Positions 1 through 11,100 of a DNA stretch of 64,000 nucleotides are shown here, in pieces. This DNA is from Todiramphus chloris collaris. Lineage: Eukaryota > Chordata > Aves > Coraciiformes > Alcedinidae. The DNA lies in contig JANVCC010000076.1 of NCBI GenBank assembly GCA_025345505.1, forward strand, positions 6,435,577-6,499,576. Direction: 5' to 3'. Under the pieces are notes generated by a model. It saw only the letters and a program-made list of their open reading frames with translations. It did no database searches and had not been told where the DNA came from. Within the stretch, counting starts at the first letter, position 1. Every line of letters begins with the position of its first letter. The position numbers and the translations under genes are program-made.

Positions 1-213
1 TTTCCCAGGCAGTGTCTGCTTCTAGCAGTGATAACACCCCATGTTTGGAGTTGCTACCAAGTATGGGTATGCAGACCAAGGCCACTGATGGATTTCGTGT
101 ACCACATTGGAGGGTGAAGAAAGTGAAAGGCCACACTTGCAGGGAGGAGCAGACAGGACAGGTGACAATAAACTGACCAACAAGGGATTCCATCCCATAT
201 ACGTCATATTTGG

Positions 214-219
214 TATAAA
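214..219 (+). promoter_or_regulatory. LTR TATA box
   Basis: TATAAA in the U3 region of the LTR, followed immediately by GCTGAGG, as in the related LTR at 49.3 kb. It would have driven proviral transcription to the right. Present activity is unknown. Confidence 0.6.
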
Positions 220-580
220 GCTGAGGGATTGGGAGGGTCTCGTTCTCTCTTATTCTTGCTCACTCTCTCTCTCTCCACCCTTTTAGACATCTGTGCCAGC
301 TTTGTTTGGCTTGGCCCAGGTCCTCTTTTGGATCCTTCTTCAGAGCATCCAAGAAGGACTCTGTCTATTCTGTCTTCGATACCGATAGGTGTGTTCCTGA
401 ATCTGGTACCAGAATCCAGCTCCTGAACACAGCTCCCGTCTGCTGTGGGGCCCAGTCCGGGACTGCCCCAGTGCCTGCTCCACAGCGTCAGTGGTGACAG
501 TGATGTAATTACCATCAGGGTGTTGAGTTTGTTACTGGTTTTGTATATATTCCATTTTTATTATTATTATTTTCATTTTC

Positions 581-586
581 ATTAAA
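581..586 (+). promoter_or_regulatory. LTR polyadenylation signal (ATTAAA)
   Basis: ATTAAA variant hexamer about 140 bases before the LTR end, at the place expected for the R/U5 region. It supports the plus orientation of the LTR. Confidence 0.5.
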
Positions 587-722
587 GCTGTTCCAGTTTC
601 CTTTTCTAATCGCTAAGTCTCTCTCCCTTATTCCCTTTTTCTTCCCCTTTAGGGAGGGAGAGGGGTTAACAGAGAGCATCTGTTATAGGTCTAAGGGGCC
701 ACCCTGACCCTAAACCATGACA

Positions 723-3700
723 GCAAAACCTTTTCTGCACACCCCAATTCTTGGTAGTAACTCTAAAATTGAGCATTGTCACTGCTGGAAGCAGAGACTG
801 TCTGAAAATCTGCCATTAACTTCAGACAGTGCAGTTAGTTAGAAGACACTGAGCTGAAAAGTAAAATCACTGAACAGAATTTGTTCTGTTCTAAGTCAAA
901 CCAGGACAAGCTGCAACCTGTATCAGTGTCCCCTCTCCCTCTGATAAGGTTTGAGGTATTTCCCCCACAGCTGGGCTTGTCACTGAAACTCCTGCTCTTT
1001 GGGAGTCACAGAAAACCCCTCCACCTTAGTATTTCCCTGGCCTGAAGAGCTCCTGCCAGACTGCCTGTTGAACTATGTTATGTGTCATCTACTAACTAGT
1101 TACCTATCAGATAATTTGGACAGGTTTTATAACATTCATTTTGAGGGAGGAACCACTTGTCTGAAAAAGAAATGTAACTATGAAACTAAAGGAAAAGAAG
1201 TATCAGAAAGGAAGACAAATTTCAGGGATGAAATTAAAGATTCAGATTTCTGTTTCCATTTAATAACAAAGTCAAACATCAGCTGTGGATCAGTTTTGGC
1301 ATCAACATCGTATCACTCACATGATCAGACTGTCAGAACTATGTCCTTGTCTTCAAAATTTATGGGCTTTGTCTCTATTGCAAATCATTTATTTTATGTT
1401 TTGATTGGTCTGTATTTTTGGCTTTTTGACATCTTATTTGCCTTCTTATTCTCCCCTGTGGCTGTCCTAGGCTCACTCCAGGAAAAACAAATGTCAGTAA
1501 GCTGGAGCTGTAGGTAGACAGCTTGCCCAGCAGTGACAGAATTACTGGAATTAGAGAATGACTTCTCGGTGAATTTTCCCACACGCCATATTCTCTTAAA
1601 CGTTTGATGTGAGAACTGAGAGCATGAACAGCAAGTGCATACCTCAGAATAGAATATGTTTCAAAATAAAGCTCTTATGATACTGAGAGACAGGAAGAGT
1701 TGTTGAATTTGCTGAGAAGTGTCTGTTTCAATTAGGGCAGGAAAAACATACATTCTGGGAAGAAAGGCATTTCTGAACCACTGCAATTTTTGCAGTACAT
1801 GTTCAGAATCAGTCAAGAATGACATTTTTTTTTTCCTTTTCTGAGGCAGAGGAGTCCAATCAATCTAGTATCTTTACAGTAGAATACTTTCTAGTGCTAC
1901 AAGCACAGCATTTACTGCCATTGTTATCTACTTAGTAGTTTTCTTTAGGTAAAGCTAAAGCAAAACCCCAGTGCAGTATGTTTTGCAGTATGAACACTCC
2001 TTCCAATCAGTTCCTATCAAGTAGTAAAAAACCCCAATGGAATTGTTAACCAGTCCTTGTTGTTTGAGTAACCCTTCCTTGAGGACAAGGAAATGGATTG
2101 CAACACCACTGGATTCCCAGAGTCAGGGTTGTATTTCTATTGGAGTTGAAAAATGTAATTAAAAAGAACTACTTAGGTGGCAACAATAAGAACAGAAAGC
2201 CTGCTCACTTACTAGAGAAGCTAAATTTGCTGAATTTATTCAGTAATCAATCTTAGGAATCTGTAAGAAATTAAAAAAAAAACCTGACCATCTTCAATCT
2301 GTGGCATAGATACCCAGAATAAATTTAAACAAATCATCAGGAAATATCAAAATCATTGTATTTACAGTGGTCCTTCATTTTATAAACTGCAAAAGGATGA
2401 GTTCAGTTTAGATAGGCATTATTTCTTACTTAGAAGGGATGTTCTGCTAAGTATTAGCTACTGAGAGACCTCATAAAACTGACAAAAAATAGTTGGTCAT
2501 TAATATCAGTCCAGAGTCATCACTCCTTCAATGAAGTCAGTAAGTGCCAATGACATTTGTAATGAGCAAAATTTTAGGTGATCGCTGCACATCACGTCTG
2601 TATATTTAATCTGTTAACAAGTGTTAATACAAGTGGATATTTTTCATACTCCATGCAGCTTGTTTAAAATCAGTTTTCAGCCAGTCAATTCTATCCCAGG
2701 AAGAGCTTGTAAATATCCTCCTACTTCTAGTTGCATTTGCACATAAGGGAAAAGTTTAAGATTTTTGCCTAAAAAATATGTAGGCACTTTTGTACATTTA
2801 GTACAGGAGTAATGTTTTCCTTGCATTTCATTCACATATTAACTATTAAAATTTTAATTTAGATTGTTTCTCAATTTTTGGCTTTGAATTATGAAAATCA
2901 ATGTACTTCCTTTTATACTCCTATCTGTTAATCTTTTGTTTTGCTTTTTTCACCCTAGGACATCTACATAGCTCTTCTATTTCAACACAGAATGTTTTTT
3001 ATCTAAAATTACTCTTTCTAGAATCAGATTTTCTTTTGCATTCCTTGTACTGACCTAAAATTAGTGACTGCACTATTAATGCCTCTTTAAATTTCTCAGG
3101 CTGGAGATAATATATGCATTACCAAGTATTCCTCTGCAGCTGCAGCCCAGTACAAATTCACAATAACTTTTTTGCATTCCTAGAATGGAATAAAGCTTTG
3201 CTTGATTTCCTATGATGTAAAAATGCTTCCACAATATTAAAATGAGAGAGAATCATGCAAAGACACTAAGAATCTGAACTACATCATGTATATCTGGTCT
3301 CATTACCGACGCACTTGAGGAATCTGATCATATCATAGCCTCATGTGAAAATATTTTACTGCATGTGAAAATATTTCTTTGACTTAGTGGAATGTTGTTA
3401 AGCTTAATTAATGTGTTGTAAGTTTCTGAGATAATGGGTACTGTATAAAAGTGCAGAATTGTTTACTAGAAGCTCACAGCAAGAAAGTATTTTTGTAAGA
3501 TTTTCAGATATTTGATGCTGCAGAATTTAGAATAAATTATGACAAGCTGTGAGTTTTCAAAATGATTTTTCTTAAAACATTTTCATAATGGACAGGATTT
3601 AAAAGTACTGTAGAGGTAGCCAAAGAGATTCACAGAACTAATCAAGAAGAGATGTAAAGATGAGAAAGCTAAGCATTTTAATTTATAAGTATCAAAAAAA

Positions 3701-4013
3701 TAATTACACCTTTTGCCATTAGCCTACAGCAGTGCTTTTTAGTTAGAATTCTCTCATTTCCTCTGTGATGTGATTCAAAGGTAAGAACCAAATTCCCTTC
3801 AACTCAATGACTCTGTAGAGATGTAAGTGACCTATAGATTCTTCGGAGACATATAATAATATTATGAAATATGAAACGTAATAGCCATAGTGAAGATTGT
3901 GATAACATCTTGTAGAAATACTGTGCATGAAGCGCAAGCATAGAAAACTGATACATATTTGCCATGCTGGTTTATTGCTCTGATTTGGTTTTCTATGCTT
4001 TTATTGATTTACT
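723..4013. other. Unique AT-rich sequence, no supported gene
   Basis: No recognised repeat or gene. It contains an 8-bp perfect inverted repeat GAACAGAA/TTCTGTTC with a 4-nt loop (872-891) and the open frame at 999-1517. It also holds a short direct duplication, CATGTGAAAATATTT, at 3342-3356 and 3362-3376 (20-bp period). Otherwise it looks like neutral AT-rich DNA. Confidence 0.5.
999..1517 (+). other. 172-codon open reading frame, coding status doubtful
   Basis: This is the longest uninterrupted frame in the window (ATG at 999, stop at 1515-1517). I do not recognise the product. The N-terminal half is mixed polar. Residues about 121-160 form a strongly hydrophobic stretch (around FMGFVSIANHLFYVLIGLYF and the residues after it) that could span a membrane once or twice. 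The frame starts 277 bases after the end of an ERVL-like LTR, but nothing in it resembles gag, pol or env. There is no CpG island, clear promoter or Kozak purine-rich context, and the T-rich composition alone can produce hydrophobic runs. It is most likely a chance frame. It could also be a lineage-specific exon or an untranslated part of a lncRNA. Confidence 0.12.
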
Positions 4014-5148
4014 TATTTATAGCAAAGCCTTTGACACTGTCCCACATGACATTCTGGTCTCCAAGATGGTGAAATATGGATTTGATGGATGGACAATTCA
4101 GTGGATAAACAACTGGCTTGATGGCCGCTGCCAAAGAGTGGTTGTCAATGGGTCAGTATCCAAGTGGAGACCAGTGACAAGTGGAGTCCCTCAAGGATCA
4201 GTCTTGTTTAACATCTTTGTCAGCAACATGGACAGTGGCACTGAGTGCACTCTCAGCAAGCTTTCTGACGACACCAAACTGTGTGGGGTGCTGACACACT
4301 GGAGGGAAGGGATGCCATCCATAGGGACCTTGACAGGCTGGACAGGTGGGCCCATGCCAACCTCATGAAGTTCAACAAGGCCAAATGCAAGGTCCTCCAT
4401 CTGGGTCAGAGCAATTCCAAGCACCAATATAGGCTGGGCAGTGACTGGCTTGAGAGCAGCCAGGAAGAAAAGGACTTGGGAGTGCTGGTGGATGAGAAGC
4501 TCAACATGAGCCATCAGTGTGCTCTCGCAGCCCAGAGGGCCATTTGTATCCTGAGCTGCGTAAAGAGAAGTGTGGCTAGCAGGTTGAGGGAGGCAATTCT
4601 CCCCCTCGACTCTGCTCTCGTGAGACCTCAGCTGGAGTACTGCGTCCAGTTCTGGAGCCCCTATTACAGGAAGGATATGGATGTGCTGGAACATGTCCAG
4701 AGAAGGGCCACGAGGATGATCAGAGGGCTGGAGCACCTCCCCTATGGGGGCAGACAGAGAGTTGAGGTTGTTCAGTCTGTAAAACAGAAGGCTCCAGGGA
4801 GACCTTATTGTGTTCTTCCAATATCTGAAGGGGGCCTACAAGAAAGCTGGGGAGGGACTTTTTAGGCTGTCAGGCAGTGATAGGACTAGAGGGAATGGAT
4901 TAAAACTAGAGATAGGTCGATTCAGGTTAGACATTAGGAAGAATTTCTTCACCATGAGGGTGGCGAGACACTGGAACAGGTTGCCCAGAGAGGTGGTGGG
5001 AGCCCCATCCTTGGAAGTTTTTAAGATCAGGCTGGATGGGGCTCTGAGCAACCTACTGTAGTGGGAGGTGTCCCTGCCCGTGGCAGGGGGGGTTGGAACT
5101 AGATGATCTTTAAGGTCCCTTCCAACCCTGATAATTCTATGATTCTAT
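4014..5148 (+). mobile_element. CR1 LINE, 5'-truncated, with broken reverse transcriptase
   Basis: Non-LTR retrotransposon fragment beginning inside the reverse transcriptase at [10 protein letters not shown] (from 4020). Recognisable RT segments follow in order: GVPQGSV at about 4179, then the catalytic motif, here SDD instead of the usual ADD (about 4261-4272). After a frame change near 4280 come [33 protein letters not shown] and LEYCVQFWSP (about 4635-4665). A second frame change near 4750 precedes FFTMRVARHWNRLPREVV (about 4945-5000). An in-frame TAA at 4780 also breaks the last segment. A few residues are missing after GVPQGSV. The 3' end has the CR1 hairpin CCTGCCCGTGGCAGG and the terminal repeats ATTCTATGATTCTAT. 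It is dead: 5'-truncated, frameshifted and with an altered active-site neighbour. No target-site duplication is seen, as usual for CR1. Confidence 0.95.
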
Positions 5149-8100
5149 TTCGACAGAATCATGTGCTACCTGATATGGAAAACCTGAAACATGGGACCCT
5201 CCTGTCACGACCAACAGAATGGTTCCCTTCCTTCTTTTCTGAATTAGGGTGCATTACACATCAGCATGTAAAGAAGGTGCATGTGTTCAGAAAGTTGATT
5301 TGTTCCTCAGATTTAGATTAAGATTATCCTCGCAACAGATCATAAGCTCCCTTTTCTACATACAGAGCTGGTGTTGACAAATTAAGACACTTCTGGCTCA
5401 CACTTAAGGAAAGTCCTCTACTACATTTAGTGATAGTACTTCACAGGATTGAACAGTTCAGATTATTTCCTCAGTGGGCTACTGTGGTACCTCCAATTTT
5501 TTCATCCTGAAAGGATAAGTGGTCTAGTTAGCCTTAAATATACATTGAACCACTAGGGAGACATGCAAAAGATCAACTTCAAAAATAAAAAGGTCACAAT
5601 ACTTCAGGTCATGTGTTTCCTTTCATTTGCCCTCTGTGGAACTGAGATGTCTACGGACATGTCAGAGGCTCATGACTTCAATTTTTATCTCTGATGCTGA
5701 AAAACTGTGTAATAATTTCATAAGGGGCACATTTCAGGAAGCTAATTGCAATAATCTGTTCAGAAATATCCTGTAACAGTTACTGTTCTAGTTGGTTTTG
5801 AGCATTGAAGATTCACACAAGAAAACTAATTTTGCTGCCATTCAGGTAATTAGCAGATAAAGATTAGCAAATAAATATGGGAAGATTGTCCTCAGACAAG
5901 AGAGTCTACAATAGCTAATTGACTTTATAGACAAAGAAATAAAGATTCTGGGTAAAGAGCATTTTGGAGATCTTTCATATCTGCCTGATGTTTCAGTGAT
6001 TAATTTTTAGCAGTTGTTTTGAAGTCTAAATTTAATAAACCGATACAGAAGAAACATTCTATGGCTAACACACAGCATTTTTTTAGTAGCTAAGAAATGA
6101 GCTCAGTCAGCACCTCATCATTATCTTATAGTAAACAGTTCATTATAACTTGAAATTTGCCCATGACTTTTGTTTCTTTTTTGCCTAAATCTGTCAGAGA
6201 CAACTAAACCTACAGAACAGGTAAAATCAGAAAGTTCAAAGTTCAGAATTCAGAATATACCTGGGGTTATTTTTTTCTGCCTCAGTAGCTTTTACCACAT
6301 AAACTTGAAAATATCATAAATACAGACCTTTACTGCATCATTTACAGCTCTGTTCCTTATTTTTAAACTGTAATTTACAGATGTAAAGGCAGAGGGAAAT
6401 TCCAGCACCTGGTGCTGAAAAGATGTCATAGGTGCTTTGAAGAAGAGGCTTAGGGCTCACAACCTTAGGGCTTTCATTTGCATTTAATCATTAATCTACT
6501 ATTGACTTCCCATTAGAAAAATGAGAAAAATACATCCTGCTCCAAATGAGTAATAAAGACTTTTAAAAACAATGCATCATGAAGAATGCTTACATTCTAG
6601 CAGTTGAACCAAGTCTTATATATAATTAGTCTTAAAATCAGCTTGACTCACAACAGAGATGATTCTCCTCTGTTTTTGGACTTGTATCCACTAGCAGTTT
6701 AAATGGGTCAGACAGTCCCTTTTCAAAGTTAAAACCAGAATCTAACCAGCCTTCCCAAAATGTTAACCGTAAGACCTTCTCACGGTTTTCAGATTCAGTG
6801 AAGAGTCTCTGTATCTTGCACTGCTCTTCCAATCTGAGTATGAAATAACTTTAAACCATGACTTGAATATGCATTGTAAACATATCCTCTTATGGACAGA
6901 GGTCATCAGGATTCCAGAGAGGAAATGATGATGATAAACCAAGCAATTAAGAGTATTGCTAGAGGAGTTGACTGTACAGATCTCAAGTCAAAACTGATCA
7001 AGTAAAAGATTAGTCGCAAATCATTCATCACATGCACCAGGAAATAAATGCTGCTTCAATCTCATCATCATCCTTCAAGACTCACTAGACAAACCAGACA
7101 GCTGATAAGTGCGACATGAACAAGGGACAAAGTGAGTACTACATTATATAGAAAAGTATGAAGAACACTATATTACTGTAGTACTGTGAACACTTCAAAT
7201 ACAAATGTAAGAATCAAGAAACTGTTATCATTTACAGTATGTAACAGACTTTTCCTCCTGCTAATATTCTCTTAATTCCACTTACTGGAAATGCACAAAT
7301 TATAGCAGGGAAAAAGTATATGTGAGAGGAATCAGATATAATCAACTATCTCCAGAATGCCATCTTTTGGAGAATTTTTTCCCTTAACGGAACTTTTTCA
7401 TATTGATAGAACTGAAATTTCTACATGCATTCTCAGCCTAAAATTCTGGTTTGTCAAAAGCATTTAACACCTAACTCCAAAAAAATGCTATGTCTTATAA
7501 GGCCTGCTAAGTATTCATAAGAATGTAGAGGACAGAATGCTGTTTTAAGTATTATAGTCGACAAATACAAAAACTTCAAAACTAGAGGTATGTTTTACAG
7601 GTGGTATTGCTGTGTATGCCTTCAAAATGTTTTTTTCTCAAGTCTGTTAAAAAATATATTAAATAAATTTTTGTTGGGGTTTTTTTTAGACAACTGTTCC
7701 ATTCTCATAAATTTTCTTAAATTACTGATATGAACTACATCTAACTTCACCTAAACATGGTTTATATAAGACATATAATTTAAAAAATAAATAATAAAAA
7801 AACACAAACCAAAAGAGACTTATTGCAACTGCAGTTTTTTACACCCAGCTTTTGGGACACTGAATACAGATTTGAAACTACTTGAATTTTTCTAACTATC
7901 AGAGAATGATTTTTTTTTGGACTTGTTCATATCTGTGCTTACAAAAGATATCTGTAACCACACACACTACCCCCGTGTTTATTTGTAGGCTATGTACAGA
8001 CACAAAATAGGAAACTGGATTACGCCTTCCTTAAAAATCAGTGGCACAATATACATGCTCAGATATAAAAGACAAGAGTGCTATAAGGCACCTACAACGG

Positions 8101-11100
8101 ATAAGGTATTTTCCAAGATTTTAAGATTAACTTTTGACTCATCTATGGAATCTATCCCAGGTGAATGAGACAAAAAGAAATTTGTAATTGGCATTGATAA
8201 GCTATATTTTCACCATGTCTTCAGTCATTTATGATTAAAGGCTCAACGGGCTGCTTAAAATTATATTAGCAGAAGTAATGTGATAAGACACCACTAACAA
8301 TGATTATTAATTGTCCTTAAAATTAAGCCTATTGTTGAATAGATTAGAAGAAAAAAAGACCACCACCTGAGGCAAGCATCACTCTGAACCAATGACTGTG
8401 ATCATTTAGGTCAAGGAAACAGCCATTAAAATGTCAGGCTTGTCTGGAGGAAGTTAAGCTAAAGACCTTAAGGCTGGTATCACATGTTGAATGGCTTTAG
8501 TATTGGAACCTGTGATGGAGGTTTTCAGGGACAGATTTCCATATTCCTGTTTGTTTGGATATAGGAAGAAGCAACACTGTTATCTACAGAAAGACACAAA
8601 CAAGCATGTACTTTCAGTAGTGGTCCCCTGAGCTGGCCAACTGCAGCCTAAGGATGTAACAGGTTTTAAGTCAATGTGTAGACACAAATGAGAAGAAATA
8701 ATTTATGTGTCTGCCCACAGCCCTCCTGCCTGTGAGGAAGTGCCTCATAATGTTCTGTACTAACAAAAGTCCTTGGCAGAGACTGAACCTTTTGCAGTCA
8801 GGTTTTCCCCTACTCAAGACAAAAACTGGCAAAATCATGTATAGCTTATCCCACATTCAGAAAGGAAATAATAATTTCTACTCATGGCTGACATTATGCC
8901 AGAGCCTTCAGACCAGTGTAGAAGCCAGTAATTTTTCTAAGCATGAGTACGGCATGACCATCGGTGAGTGTGGTTTTTTGATAAAAGGAAGCTGCACCAA
9001 AACCATGGTCCCTTGTGCTCCTACACTACTGACATTACCTATTTGTCTTCATCTTTCATACTCTGTTTTTCAGATAGCATTCTTAATCCAGTCATTGGTT
9101 CAGGAAATAAACCACTAGATTACTCTTAAGATGCAGATAGTGAAAGAAAGCAAAGATGAAAAATTAATTAAAATGTACAATTGATTGGTTAATTTAAATG
9201 CTGTCCTGTAAGTAGGATTTTTATATCCTTTCAAGGTTAAATTGATATTCTTTTGTGAAATTAATGTAATTATACAAATACGCAGATCAGCTGAGAATAT
9301 TGCTCAGTCCATCTAGGACAGCTGCCTTTCACTTCTCAGTTTTAGTTGTGACATGGTAGCTTTAACAAATTAGAGGCATTAAGGAAGAGTCTCAGAGACA
9401 GAATGAATCACATAACCCCAGAATGATAAAATTATTTTAGTAGTTTAAGGCCTGACTCAATTTTCTAATATCAATCAAAAATCTTCCATTGTCTTAAGTG
9501 GCCTTTAAAATTTATTGGATAGTACTAATCAGGATGCAGGTCTTCGTTAAACAAAGCTTTGCTATAATACATAGGTATTAAATACTAGGATTATCTACAT
9601 AAATGCAAAACTACTGCTTGATGTGATGGTTACTAAAACTAAATAACTTGACAAAAGTTAGAGAAGCAGTGAGAAAGATGATATCAATAAATCTGGATTC
9701 AGCTGTCTGCTCTGTCATTAATTTTCAGGTGACATGCAGGGAAAGACTTTTATTTTTACATCTACCAATGGTGTTATTCATAATACTGAGGGAACTCTGA
9801 GAAGCTTTTCAAATCCAGTGGAGAAGTAATGTTACAAAATCTACAGTTAGATAGGTTAAGGTTTAATGCTTGTAATTTTTGCATATTTAAGGCAAATAAG
9901 GCCTTTGACAAGATGGAAAACAGGACCAAAAAAAGAATATCTCTCCATATATATGGATCTCTTCACAAGAAACAGTTGAAAATTCTGTAACTCACACTGT
10001 GCCTAAATCACCAAAAGTGCAGATTTATGATGAATTATTTGCCACACATTCTAGGGAGAAACAAAATGCTGTATGACTCCTGCTGCCACAACATATCCTT
10101 TCTAAACACAGAAAACAGGAATGTCTCAAAGAAACCACCAAGATGATTTTTATCTTCACATATGCTGGGAAATTTAGAGAACAGTAAAAGTCTTCAGAGA
10201 CTATGTCATTTCTGAAGATGTGGAAAAAGTCCACTGATGTGTCTTTTCTACCTTCCACTTACGACCCAATCAAACTGAGTTCTGTGCAATTAATGCTCTC
10301 TTCTTTTTCAATGTAAAGGTAAGGAAGAGAAGGGTTAGGAACCTGAGACGGAATGTAGTGGGAATGTGGTAAAAAAGGAGAAGGAGCTTATCTTTCATAC
10401 AGAAATAGATAAACCACAAGCAATGAAAATTTTAAGTACAGTAAAGATACCCAGGGTGAAATTCTGATTTCACCTACAGAAAATAAAGTTCTTGAACTTT
10501 CACTTGAAAATGGGGTCAGCAATTTGTATTGTGGAGCTTACTAAACTAATTAATTCAAGGGCTTTGGAAGTTTATCATGACATCCAGAGAAAGACAATCT
10601 GTATGGAATAAACTAGTGTTCTGATATGAGGCATGTATCATTGTTTAGCTTAAGACAAATGCACAAGAGGGATAAAAAAAAGAGTGAGCAATTTGTAGAT
10701 TGATAGTGAGATTAATGAAAGGCAGGGAAGTCATCTGAAGCAGTGACTTACAAAGCTATTGAAAGAGTAATGGTTTTTTGCATTTAAATTTTATTTTATT
10801 TCATTTTTGTGCTATAAATCCTTAGCTAAGCTTGCAGAGTAGGTTCAATATTTGATCTAAAGATTTTGGCATTAACAGAAAATAAATGCTACGTTCACTT
10901 GTGTGGACTTATTTTATGGACTTTGCAGAAAGATTTAAATTGGTGAGAAAGTAATTTCTGCCAGGACATATGTTATAAACTACGTATTCCTTGCTATAGG
11001 ACTGAAATGATGTCCTGGATAAATTTCTAGGTCATCCTTTTACAGGCTTTGAGACAGGCTTAATGTAACTAAAGCATGTCTGGAAGATGTTTGTCAAACT

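Larger units (their letters stand above)
1..722 (+). mobile_element. ERVL-like LTR, 3' portion (5' end outside window)
   Basis: Retroviral long terminal repeat in plus orientation, cut by the window start. A TATAAA box lies at 214-219, followed by a pyrimidine-rich CT tract (about 240-285). An ATTAAA polyadenylation signal lies at 581-586. The right end is TAAACCATGACA, finishing at 722. The same terminal sequence and the same TATAAAGCTG promoter context recur in the LTR at 49314-49903, so the two are related ERVL-type families (family recognition from general knowledge of avian LTRs). The sequence after 722 shows no primer-binding site (it does not begin TGG), so this is probably a solo LTR. 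The target-site duplication cannot be checked because the left end is missing. Short open frames inside it are not coding. Confidence 0.8.

Noticed and set aside
723-760. Primer-binding site or gag leader after the first LTR
   Set aside because: The sequence does not begin TGG and no gag-like frame follows, so the LTR is taken as solo.
872-891. GAACAGAA...TTCTGTTC as a steroid receptor element
   Set aside because: Half-site spacing is not the canonical 3 bp; reported only as an inverted repeat.
4191-4736. 181-codon minus-strand frame over the CR1 copy
   Set aside because: Antisense shadow of the CR1 reverse transcriptase.
8705-9118. 137-codon plus-strand frame
   Set aside because: No recognisable domain, low-complexity mixture, and no promoter or trustworthy splice context. 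Treated as chance.
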